Shown: piece after piece, positions 8,861-16,971 of the stretch | How the letters are laid out: every line of letters begins with the position of its first letter | Position numbering within the stretch: the stretch's first letter is position 1 | Origin: an uncultured Prevotellaceae bacterium | Lineage (GTDB): Bacteria; Bacteroidota; Bacteroidia; Bacteroidales; Bacteroidaceae | Length of the DNA: 64,000 bases | Assembly: GCA_947303855.1 (NCBI GenBank) | Contig: CAMYZO010000002.1 | Location: 1-64,000, forward strand | Direction: 5' to 3' | Made by a program: the position numbers and the translations under genes | The notes under the pieces: model-generated | What the model was told of the DNA's origin: nothing | The model's input: the letters and a program-made list of their open reading frames with translations, nothing else | Database searches by the model: none

Positions 8861-9577
8861 ATGACGGACTGGAAAATCATACATATTGACGAGACGGACT
8901 CGACAAACCGGTGGCTGCGCGAGGACAAACAGCTAACTGCCAATAGCCAACAGCCAATAGCTGTTTGGGCTGACTACCAGACGGAGGGTCGTGGCTGTGG
9001 CACGAATACGTGGGAGTCGGAGCGTGACATGAACCTGCTGTTTTCACTGCTCATTCATCCGGAGGGCATTCCCGTCGTAAGGCAGTTCCACATCTCAATG
9101 GCCATGTCGCTGGCTATCTGTGAGGCTTTGGGACAGTACATTGGCGATCTGAGCATCAAGTGGCCAAACGATATCTATTGGCACAACCGCAAGATTTGCG
9201 GTATGCTGATAGAGAACACGCTGTATGGCAGCAGTATCAAGGACAGTATCATTGGGGTGGGGGTGAACGTCAACCAGCGCGTGTTCCGTAGTGATGCACC
9301 GAACCCCGTGTCAGTATGGCAGATCTGCGGTCAGGAGACCGACCGTCAGAAGCTGTTGCTTGCCATTCTACACTGCTTGGATCACTATTTGTATCAGGAT
9401 GTCAAGGCGCAGTATTGCGCCATGCTTTACCGGCGGAAGGGATTCTATCCTTATGCCGACAAGGATGGCACCTTCATGGCTGAGATTGCAGGCGTGGAAG
9501 ATGACGGCCACTTGGTGCTATGTGTCGAGGACGGCAGGACGCGGCGCTACGCGTTCAAGGAAGTCCGGTTTGTTTAA
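8861..9577 (+). CDS. birA: Biotin--[acetyl-CoA-carboxylase] ligase
   Basis: ETDSTNRWL, DYQTEGRGCGTNTWESE, IKWPNDIYW, KICGMLIEN, GVGVNVNQ motifs. Confidence 0.9.
   Translation: MTDWKIIHIDETDSTNRWLREDKQLTANSQQPIAVWADYQTEGRGCGTNTWESERDMNLLFSLLIHPEGIPVVRQFHISMAMSLAICEALGQYIGDLSIKWPNDIYWHNRKICGMLIENTLYGSSIKDSIIGVGVNVNQRVFRSDAPNPVSVWQICGQETDRQKLLLAILHCLDHYLYQDVKAQYCAMLYRRKGFYPYADKDGTFMAEIAGVEDDGHLVLCVEDGRTRRYAFKEVRFV
8927..8966. repeat. In-frame heptad repeat (GCCAATA/GCCAACA/GCCAATA) bounded by AAACAGCT...AGCTGTTT inverted ends, inside birA
   Basis: aaacagctaactgccaatagccaacagccaatagctgttt; encodes KQLTANSQQPIAV. Confidence 0.75.
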
Positions 9578-9583
9578 GGCGGC

Positions 9584-9635
9584 GAGACCTCGAAGCCTCG
9601 AAACATCGAGATCTCGAAGCATCGAAGCATCGAAA
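9584..9635. repeat. 8-nt-period array GCATCGAA upstream of pyrH
   Basis: gagacctcgaagcctcgaaacatcgagatctcgaagcatcgaagcatcgaaa; same family as 7806 and 8649, inverted on the chromosome but same orientation relative to the downstream gene. Confidence 0.85.
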
Positions 9636-9661
9636 TAAATAATAACGAAAAAAGAAAGAAT

Positions 9662-10372
9662 ATGGCAAGATTTAAGAGAATTCTATTGAAGCTGTCAGGC
9701 GAGAGCCTGATGGGCAAGCAGGGCTACGGCATCGACCCTGAGCGGCTGAGCGACTATGCACGGCAGATTAAGGAGATTAGCGAGATGGGTGTCCAGATAG
9801 GCATCGTCATTGGTGGCGGTAACATCTTCCGTGGCCTGAGCGGTTCGCAAAAGGGCTTCGACCGTGTCAAGGGCGACCAGATGGGCATGTGTGCCACGGT
9901 CATCAACTCGCTGGCCCTCAGTTCGGCCTTGGGTGCCATCGGCGTCAAGAACAAGGTGCTGACGGCTATCCGCATGGAGCCTATCGGCGAGTTCTACACC
10001 AAGTGGAAGGCCATTGAGGCCATGGAGCAGGGCTATGTCTGCATCTTCTCGGCAGGCACGGGCTCGCCCTATTTCACTACCGACACGGGCAGTTCGCTGC
10101 GTGGCATTGAGATTGAGGCCGACGTCATGCTGAAGGGTACCCGTGTAGATGGTGTCTACACCGCCGACCCGGAGAAAGACCCGTCGGCCACGAAGTTTAA
10201 TGAGATTACCTATAAGGAGGTGCTCAGCCGCGGCCTGAAAGTGATGGACCTGACGGCTATCTGCATGTGTCAGGACAACAATCTGCCCATCTATGTCTTC
10301 AACATGGATGTTGTGGGTAATCTGAAGAAGGTGATGGAGGGTGAGGAGATTGGTACCTTGGTACACAACTAA
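9662..10372 (+). CDS. pyrH: UMP kinase
   Basis: RILLKLSGESLMG, VIGGGNIFRG, TGSPYFTTDT, VDGVYTADPEKDP. Confidence 0.96.
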   Translation: MARFKRILLKLSGESLMGKQGYGIDPERLSDYARQIKEISEMGVQIGIVIGGGNIFRGLSGSQKGFDRVKGDQMGMCATVINSLALSSALGAIGVKNKVLTAIRMEPIGEFYTKWKAIEAMEQGYVCIFSAGTGSPYFTTDTGSSLRGIEIEADVMLKGTRVDGVYTADPEKDPSATKFNEITYKEVLSRGLKVMDLTAICMCQDNNLPIYVFNMDVVGNLKKVMEGEEIGTLVHN

Positions 10373-10779
10373 ACCTCTTCGAACTCGACGTACTCGCCTT
10401 CGTTGTCGTTGAATATCTTGCGACCCCCATTCTTGATGTTCCGGTCGTCAATAATCGTTACACCGCTGTCTGTGTTAACCTCGTGTTGGCGGGCAGTGGT
10501 GTTTTGCTGCTGCTGTTGGGCCTGCTGGCGCCGGGCCGTCTCATGCTCAGTGCCCTTGAAATAGCCCTCCTTGAAGTTGGGCGTACCATTCTCGCGATAG
10601 TACTTGTTCGATGTACGCTTGAAGTACTCGTCTTCCTGAGCCATGCGGCGTGCCTCACGTGCATCAGCAGCCTGTTTGATGATTTTCCTGAAGTTGCTGA
10701 TAGACTTGTGGAACAGAATAGCCAGCACGATGCCGAAAAACAGCAACAGGCAGAGCAGGAAAAATAGGATTTCTTTCAT
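10369..10779 (-). CDS. DUF4834-like small membrane protein
   Basis: N-terminal TM helix, Gln-rich middle, acidic C-terminus; next to pssA/psd as commonly seen in Bacteroidales. Confidence 0.65.
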   Translation of the reverse strand: MKEILFFLLCLLLFFGIVLAILFHKSISNFRKIIKQAADAREARRMAQEDEYFKRTSNKYYRENGTPNFKEGYFKGTEHETARRQQAQQQQQNTTARQHEVNTDSGVTIIDDRNIKNGGRKIFNDNEGEYVEFEEV

Positions 10780-10797
10780 AGGCGGTATGGTTTGGCT

Positions 10798-11499
10798 TTA
10801 TGCCTTTGACTGGGTGACAACTGAGAGTAGAATATACCAGGCGATGATGGCAGCGATGCCGCTGATGCCAAGTAGCAGGAGCAGGGGTATGCAACTCAGC
10901 AGGAACAGGTACTTCACTTGATTACCCTGCCAGCCCCACGTCTTGAACTTCAGGGCGAACATCGGTATTTCGCTCACCAGCAGCCAGCTGCTTACCAGCA
11001 TGGTGGCCAGTACCAGCCACGGAGCGTAGGGTAGGGTGGCAATCTTGTCACCCAGTCCCACGATGAGGGCGCCCCAGAACAGGGCGTTGGCCGGTGTGGG
11101 TAGTCCGATGAATCCTAAGGCCTGACGCTCATCGAGGTTGAACTTTGCCAGGCGCAAAGCCGAGAAGGCAGCTATGATGAAGGCAAGATAGGGTAGTGTA
11201 GAGTGTAGAGTGTAGAGTGTAGAGTTTGCTACCGCTGTGGTGGACTGTAGGAAACTGAAGATGATGGCTGAGGGTGCGAAGCCGAAGGTGATATCGTCGG
11301 CCAGCGAGTCCAGTTCCTTGCCGATAGGTGAAGAGACATGCAGCAAACGGGCCGTCATGCCGTCGAAGAAGTCGAACACGGCTCCGATGACAATAAACAA
11401 CAGCGCTATCTGATAGTCGCCTTGGAATGCCCAATAGGTGGCTATGCAGCCTGAAACCAGGTTGCAGCAAGTTATCGTGTTTGGAATATGTTTCTTCAT
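10798..11499 (-). CDS. pssA: CDP-diacylglycerol--serine O-phosphatidyltransferase
   Basis: CDP-alcohol phosphotransferase motif (DFFDGMTARLLHVSSPIGKELDSLADDITFG). Confidence 0.92.
   Translation of the reverse strand: MKKHIPNTITCCNLVSGCIATYWAFQGDYQIALLFIVIGAVFDFFDGMTARLLHVSSPIGKELDSLADDITFGFAPSAIIFSFLQSTTAVANSTLYTLHSTLPYLAFIIAAFSALRLAKFNLDERQALGFIGLPTPANALFWGALIVGLGDKIATLPYAPWLVLATMLVSSWLLVSEIPMFALKFKTWGWQGNQVKYLFLLSCIPLLLLLGISGIAAIIAWYILLSVVTQSKA
11193..11231. repeat. In-frame CTCTACA heptad array inside pssA
   Basis: gtagtgtagagtgtagagtgtagagtgtagagtttgcta; coding strand encodes AVANSTLYTLHSTL. Confidence 0.85.
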
Positions 11500-11502
11500 G
11501 GG

Positions 11503-12210
11503 CTAATGCAATTTTGCAATCACCGTCTGGTCGCCCGTCGTAGGCTGGTCCATGGTGACGCAGACCTTTGAGTTGAGCGGCAGGAACACGTCGACGCGCG
11601 AGCCCAGCTTGATGAAGCCCAGGTGCTGGTCGATGTAGCAGTCCTCGTCGGCCTTGGCGTAGGTGACGATGCGGCGTGCCATGGCTCCGGCAATCTGGCG
11701 TACCAGAATGTCCTCGCCCTCGGGTGTCTCAATCATGATGTCGGCATGCTCGTTCTCTTCGCTGGCCTTGGGCAGCCAGGCCTTGTGGTAATTGCCGTCA
11801 AAATGCTTCACAAACTTCACACGTCCGTCAACGGGGAACCAGTTGGCGTGAACGTTCAGCGGACTCATGAAAATGGAAACCATCTGTCGGCGGTCATGGA
11901 AGTAGTCGTTCTCGTCTACCTCCTCAATCACCACAATCTTGCCGTCAGCGGGTGCCACCACCGTGCGCTCGGTGTCGCCGTTGAAATAGCGGATAGGACA
12001 GCGGTAGAAGTTCAGCATCATCAGCCAGACAGATGCGAAAATGCCGCATACAAAAGGCATGACGATATGGCCGGCAAGCGGACTGAAGGCTTGAAACAAA
12101 TACCAGAGTCCGCAGGAGATGATGATGATAATGATGGCACTATACAGCAGTTCGCTGGTTCCCTCACGGTGAATTCTTATCTTTTTCAGTTTCTTAATTC
12201 TTTCTCCCAT
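11503..12210 (-). CDS. psd: Phosphatidylserine decarboxylase (short type)
   Basis: Psd-like [28 protein letters not shown] with GS processing site; adjacent to pssA. Confidence 0.9.
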   Translation of the reverse strand: MGERIKKLKKIRIHREGTSELLYSAIIIIIISCGLWYLFQAFSPLAGHIVMPFVCGIFASVWLMMLNFYRCPIRYFNGDTERTVVAPADGKIVVIEEVDENDYFHDRRQMVSIFMSPLNVHANWFPVDGRVKFVKHFDGNYHKAWLPKASEENEHADIMIETPEGEDILVRQIAGAMARRIVTYAKADEDCYIDQHLGFIKLGSRVDVFLPLNSKVCVTMDQPTTGDQTVIAKLH

Positions 12211-12247
12211 GGTAGTTATAAGCAATTGCGATGCAAAGGTACATAAT

Positions 12248-12280
12248 AATTATGAATTATGAATTAATAATTATGAATTT
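12248..12280. repeat. Heptad array AATTATG between psd and dnaE
   Basis: aattatg aattatg aattaat aattatg aattt in the divergent intergenic region. Confidence 0.8.
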
Positions 12281-12281
12281 T

Positions 12282-12313
12282 TTTGGTTTTCTCAACTTTT
12301 CAGCGTAACTTTG
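12282..12313 (+). promoter_or_regulatory. Putative Bacteroidetes promoter for dnaE (TTTG-N20-TAACTTTG)
   Basis: TTTG 12282-12285, TAACTTTG 12306-12313, 22 nt before the likely ATG at 12335. Confidence 0.65.
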
Positions 12314-12334
12314 ACGCTCAATTTCAAACTGACG

Positions 12335-15300
12335 ATGGAAGATTTTATCCACTTACACGTACATACGTACTACTCTATACTTGACGGACAGTCGAAGATT
12401 TCCAAGCTTGTCGACAAGGCCGTAGCCAACGGTATGCGTGGCATGGCCGTCACTGACCACGGCGATATGTTCGGTATCAAGGAGTTCCACGACTACTGCA
12501 TCGGTGTGAACAAGAAGCGGCAGAAAGAAGGGCTCGAACCGTTCAAGCCCATCTTCGGTTGCGAGATGTATGTCTCGCGCCATGGCTCGAAGTCACTGCG
12601 GCGTGGCAAGGAAGACCAGAGCGGCTACCACCTTATTGTGTTGGCGAAGAATTACCAGGGTTACAAGAACCTTATCAAGCTGGTCTCCAACTCCTGGGTG
12701 GACGGCTACTATATGCGTCCCCGTACCGACCGTGACGATTTGGAACGCTACCATGAGGGACTTATCGTCTGCTCTGCCTGCATAGCCGGTGAGGTGCCCA
12801 AGAAAATCCTTAACGGCGACATGGACGGTGCCCGCGAGGCCGTGGAGTGGTATCACCGCGTCTTCGGCGACGACTACTATCTGGAACTGCAGCGCCACGA
12901 GGTGAAGAACCCGGCACAGCGGGCCAACCGCGAGACCTTCCCCCTGCAGCAGCAGGCCAACAAGGTGCTCATTGAACTGGCCCGTGAGTATGGCATCAAA
13001 CTGGTCTGTACCAACGATGTCCACTTCGTTGACGAGGAGAATGCCGAGGCCCATGACCATCTGCTATGCCTCTCGACGGGCAAGGACCTCGACGACCCCA
13101 CGCGTATGCTCTATTCCAAGCAGGAGTGGTTCAAGACCCGCGAGGAGATGAACGCTATCTTCAGCGATGTGCCCGAGGCCTTGTCGAACACCCTGGAGAT
13201 ATTAGATAAGGTGGAGATCTATTCCCTCGACCACGACCCCATCATGCCGTTCTTCCCCATCCCCGAGTCGTTTGGCACGGAAGAACAGTGGCGGCAGAAA
13301 TTCACCGAGGAAGACCTTTTCAAGGAGTTTACGTCCGACGAGAACGGCCAGAACCCGCTGCCCCGTGAGGAAGGCGAGAAGAAAATCAAGAAACTGGGCG
13401 GCTACGACAAGATCTACCGCATCAAGTTCGAGGCCGACTATCTGGCCATGCTTGCCTATAAAGGCGCCGAGCGCCTTTATGGCAAGAGTGTAGAGTGTAG
13501 AGTGGAGAATGTAGAGTTTGCTACCGCTTCACAGGACTCCGCACCAGAAACCACAGCAGCGGCAGCAAACTCTACATCAGAAGGTGTGGCGGCAGCAAAC
13601 TCTACACTCTACACTCTACACTCTACACTCCCGAAAGAGGTCGAAGAACGAGTGAGGTTCGAACTCCACATCATGAAGACCATGGGTTTCCCCGGCTACT
13701 TCCTCATTGTGCAGGACTTCATCAATTCCGCCCGCGATGAGCTGGACGTCTGGGTAGGCCCCGGGCGCGGCTCCGCTGCCGGAAGCGTGGTGGCCTACTG
13801 CTTAGGCATCACCAAGATAGACCCGCTGAAGTACGACCTGCTGTTCGAGCGTTTCCTGAACCCCGACCGTATCTCACTGCCTGATATTGATACCGACTTC
13901 GACGACGACGGTCGCGGCAAGGTGCTGAAGTGGGTCATGGACAAGTACGGCCATGAGAACTGTGCCCACATCATCACCTACGCCTCCATGGCTACGAAAA
14001 ACTCCATCAAGGATGTGGCGCGCGTTGAAAAACTGCCGCTGTCAGAGTCGAACCGCCTGTGTAAGGCCATCCCCGACCGCCTGCCTGACGGTATGAAGAT
14101 GAACCTGCCTAATGCCATCAAGTGTACGCCGGAATTGCGCGATGCTGAAGCCTCTGCCGACCCCGTGCTGGCCAACACCATCAAATATGCCAAGATGCTC
14201 GAGGGCACCGTCCGTGGCACGGGCATCCATGCCTGCGGCTTTATTATCTGCCGCGACCCCATCTCTGACTGGGTACCCGTCTCCACCGCCGATGACCCAG
14301 ACTTCAAGGACACGAAGACCAACTGCACGCAGTACGACGGACACGTCATTGAGTCGACGGGGCTTATCAAGATGGACTTCCTCGGACTGAAGACCCTCTC
14401 GGAGTTGAAGGAGGCCTGTGCCAACATCAGGCTGACACGTGGTATCGACGTCGACCTCGACACCATCCCCATCGACGACCCGAAGACCTACGAGCTGTAC
14501 CAGCAGGGACGCACCATCGGCACCTTCCAGTTTGAGTCGGCGGGCATGCAGAAATACCTGCGCGAGCTCCACCCCACGGTCTTCGAGGACCTCATAGCCA
14601 TGAACGCCCTCTACCGTCCCGGGCCTATGGACTACATCCCCTCGTTCATTGCCCGTAAGAACGGCCGCGAGGAAATCAAGTACGACATCCCCTGTATGGA
14701 GAAGTACCTGAAGGACACCTACGGCATCACCGTCTATCAGGAGCAGGTGATGCTGCTCTCGCGACAGCTGGCCGACTTCACCCGTGGCGAGAGCGATGCC
14801 CTGCGTAAGGCCATGGGTAAGAAGAAGAAGGATATCGTCGACGCCATGAAACCCAAGTTCATTGACGGCGGCAAGAAGAACGGCCACGACCCGAAGGTGC
14901 TCGAGAAGATTTGGGCCGACTGGGAGAAGTTCGCCTCCTACGCCTTCAACAAGTCGCACGCTGCCTGCTACTCATGGGTGGCCTACCAGACGGCCTACCT
15001 GAAAGCCAATTTCCCTGCCGAGTTCATGGCTGCCATCATGAGCCGCCGCCGTGACCAGATTACTGAAATTACGAAGCTCATGGACGAGTGCAAGCAGATG
15101 GGCATAGCCACGCTGGGGCCCGATGTCAACGAGTCGTACCAGAAGTTCGGTGTGAACCACAAAGGCGAAATCCGCTTCGGACTCGCCGCCATCAAGGGCC
15201 TTGGCGACTCCGCTGCACAGGCTATCATCGACGAGCGTGAGAAGAACGGCCCCTACCGCAGCATCTTCGACTTTGCACAGCGCGTCTCCTTTGCCAATGT

Positions 15301-16192
15301 CAACCGCAAGGCTTACGAGTCGCTGGCACTGAGTGGCGGCTTCGACTCCTTCGGCGTCCGTCGTGAGGAATTCTTTGCCGAGAATGCCAAGGGCGAAATG
15401 TTCCTCGACACCCTGGTGCGCTATGGTCAGCTCTACCAGCAGGAGAAACAACAGGCCCAGAACTCGCTCTTCGGCGCCTTTGACGACGGTGTGGAGATAG
15501 CTACGCCGCCCATCCCGAAGACCGATGTGCGCTGGAGCGACATCGAGAAGCTGAACAAGGAGCGCGACCTGGTGGGCATCTACCTCTCAGCCCATCCGCT
15601 GGACGAATATAAGATAGTGCTCGACAACCTGTGCAACACCAAGTGCGCCGAACTGGCCGACGTGGATAAACTGGCCGACCGCGAGGATGTTATCCTTGGC
15701 GGCATCGTTACCAATGTGCGTACCGGACTTACTAAGACCGGCAAGTCCTACGGTATCGTTACCTTAGAGGATTTCGAGAGTTCCGGCGAACTGGCCATGT
15801 TCGGCGAGGACTGGGGCATGCGGGCCGGTATGTTTTCCATCGGTGCCTCCGTTTACGTCACGGGTAAGATCAAGCCACGCTTCCAGTATAACGAAGACGG
15901 TCCCAAGGACCTGAAGGTGACAGGCGTGGAGTTTCTACAGACGGTGAAGGAGAAGGCTATCGACCGTATCACTATCCAGATGACCACCGACCTGCTGAAT
16001 GACCAGATTGTGACAGAACTGGGTGAGCTCGTCAACGAGCATCCCGGCAAGACGAAACTCTTCTTCCAGTTGCGCGACTCTATGGGTAAGCACCACGTGC
16101 TGCTGCGCTCTAAGAACAGTATGGTCGACGTGCGCCATGCGCTGATAGACTATATTGAGCGTACTGAGGCACTCGACTATAAGATTAATTGA
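12335..16192 (+). CDS. dnaE: DNA polymerase III subunit alpha
   Basis: PHP start FIHLHVHTYYSILDG; VGPGRGSAAGSVVAYCL; PDIDTDFDDDGRGKVL; AMNALYRPGPMDYIP; SYAFNKSHAACYSWVAYQTAYLK. Confidence 0.97.
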   Translation: MEDFIHLHVHTYYSILDGQSKISKLVDKAVANGMRGMAVTDHGDMFGIKEFHDYCIGVNKKRQKEGLEPFKPIFGCEMYVSRHGSKSLRRGKEDQSGYHLIVLAKNYQGYKNLIKLVSNSWVDGYYMRPRTDRDDLERYHEGLIVCSACIAGEVPKKILNGDMDGAREAVEWYHRVFGDDYYLELQRHEVKNPAQRANRETFPLQQQANKVLIELAREYGIKLVCTNDVHFVDEENAEAHDHLLCLSTGKDLDDPTRMLYSKQEWFKTREEMNAIFSDVPEALSNTLEILDKVEIYSLDHDPIMPFFPIPESFGTEEQWRQKFTEEDLFKEFTSDENGQNPLPREEGEKKIKKLGGYDKIYRIKFEADYLAMLAYKGAERLYGKSVECRVENVEFATASQDSAPETTAAAANSTSEGVAAANSTLYTLHSTLPKEVEERVRFELHIMKTMGFPGYFLIVQDFINSARDELDVWVGPGRGSAAGSVVAYCLGITKIDPLKYDLLFERFLNPDRISLPDIDTDFDDDGRGKVLKWVMDKYGHENCAHIITYASMATKNSIKDVARVEKLPLSESNRLCKAIPDRLPDGMKMNLPNAIKCTPELRDAEASADPVLANTIKYAKMLEGTVRGTGIHACGFIICRDPISDWVPVSTADDPDFKDTKTNCTQYDGHVIESTGLIKMDFLGLKTLSELKEACANIRLTRGIDVDLDTIPIDDPKTYELYQQGRTIGTFQFESAGMQKYLRELHPTVFEDLIAMNALYRPGPMDYIPSFIARKNGREEIKYDIPCMEKYLKDTYGITVYQEQVMLLSRQLADFTRGESDALRKAMGKKKKDIVDAMKPKFIDGGKKNGHDPKVLEKIWADWEKFASYAFNKSHAACYSWVAYQTAYLKANFPAEFMAAIMSRRRDQITEITKLMDECKQMGIATLGPDVNESYQKFGVNHKGEIRFGLAAIKGLGDSAAQAIIDEREKNGPYRSIFDFAQRVSFANVNRKAYESLALSGGFDSFGVRREEFFAENAKGEMFLDTLVRYGQLYQQEKQQAQNSLFGAFDDGVEIATPPIPKTDVRWSDIEKLNKERDLVGIYLSAHPLDEYKIVLDNLCNTKCAELADVDKLADREDVILGGIVTNVRTGLTKTGKSYGIVTLEDFESSGELAMFGEDWGMRAGMFSIGASVYVTGKIKPRFQYNEDGPKDLKVTGVEFLQTVKEKAIDRITIQMTTDLLNDQIVTELGELVNEHPGKTKLFFQLRDSMGKHHVLLRSKNSMVDVRHALIDYIERTEALDYKIN
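13487..13630. repeat. 144-nt in-frame insertion in dnaE built from inverted GTAGAGT / ACTCTAC heptad arrays
   Basis: gtgtagagtgtagagtggagaatgtagagtttgctaccgc ... gcggcagcaaactctacactctacactctacactctacactc; encodes SVECRVENVEFATASQDSAPETTAAAANSTSEGVAAANSTLYTLHSTL. Confidence 0.85.
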
Positions 16193-16249
16193 GATATTGG
16201 CACGATTTTTGCAATTTGATTTTTGAACAAATAAAAAAGGAAAAGAATT

Positions 16250-16564
16250 ATGGAAGTACAAATCACAAGTGAGAACTTTGAGAGTCTGAAGAACGGCCAG
16301 CAGCCGTTAGTCGTTGATTTCTGGGCCACCTGGTGCGGACCGTGCCGCATGGTAGCTCCTGTCATTGAGGAACTGGCCAAGGAGTACGACGGCAAGATTA
16401 CCGTCGGCAAATGCGACGTTGAGGAGAATGAGGACCTGGCTGCCGAGTTCGGTATCCGCAACATCCCCACCATCCTGTTCTTCAAGGGTGGCGAGGTCGT
16501 TGACAAACTGGTGGGTGCCCAGGGCAAGGCCAAATTAGATGAGAAATTCAAAAGTCTGCTCTGA
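16250..16564 (+). CDS. trxA: Thioredoxin
   Basis: VVDFWATWCGPCRMVAPVIEELA; FGIRNIPTILFFKGGE. Confidence 0.95.
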   Translation: MEVQITSENFESLKNGQQPLVVDFWATWCGPCRMVAPVIEELAKEYDGKITVGKCDVEENEDLAAEFGIRNIPTILFFKGGEVVDKLVGAQGKAKLDEKFKSLL

Positions 16565-16567
16565 GCC

Positions 16568-16891
16568 ATGCCCAGTTTTGAAGACGAACTTCGCATGGAC
16601 GAAGAGGAGAACCGCCGGGAGATTGCATTTATCCGCGAGCGGTTGCCGCAGGAGTTGAAGACCACCTTCTCCGAGGACGACCTCTACTATTTCCTGGATA
16701 CCATTGTCGACTATTACTATGATAGTGGCATCCTGGATTCAACGGAGGATGAGGTGGAAATTGACCTGCAGAAGGTGGCTGATGCCGTGACCGAACAGGC
16801 TCGCCGCGACAAGGTAGGGAAATTCGACCCTGAAGATGTCTACTATGTTGTAGAGGCAGACATGGACTTTCAGGAACAAAACCTTGACTAA
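16568..16891 (+). CDS. Conserved acidic protein of unknown function downstream of trxA
   Basis: Good ORF in operon context, 3 nt after the trxA stop; no named domain recognised. Confidence 0.7.
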   Translation: MPSFEDELRMDEEENRREIAFIRERLPQELKTTFSEDDLYYFLDTIVDYYYDSGILDSTEDEVEIDLQKVADAVTEQARRDKVGKFDPEDVYYVVEADMDFQEQNLD

Positions 16892-16900
16892 GACACATTG

Positions 16901-16955
16901 ACAGACTTTGCCGCTATGAACCTCTTGAAGCGAGGCGCATAGCGGCAAAGTCTGT
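16901..16955. terminator. Bidirectional terminator-type hairpin between convergent genes
   Basis: Perfect 18-bp stem ACAGACTTTGCCGCTATG (16901-16918) / CATAGCGGCAAAGTCTGT (16938-16955), with inner CCTC/GAGG in the loop. Confidence 0.8.
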
Positions 16956-16971
16956 TTTGATACCTTATCAC

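Noticed and set aside
7806-9635. The 8-mer arrays considered as CRISPR repeats
   Set aside because: Units are only 8 nt, contiguous, with no unique spacers and no cas genes.
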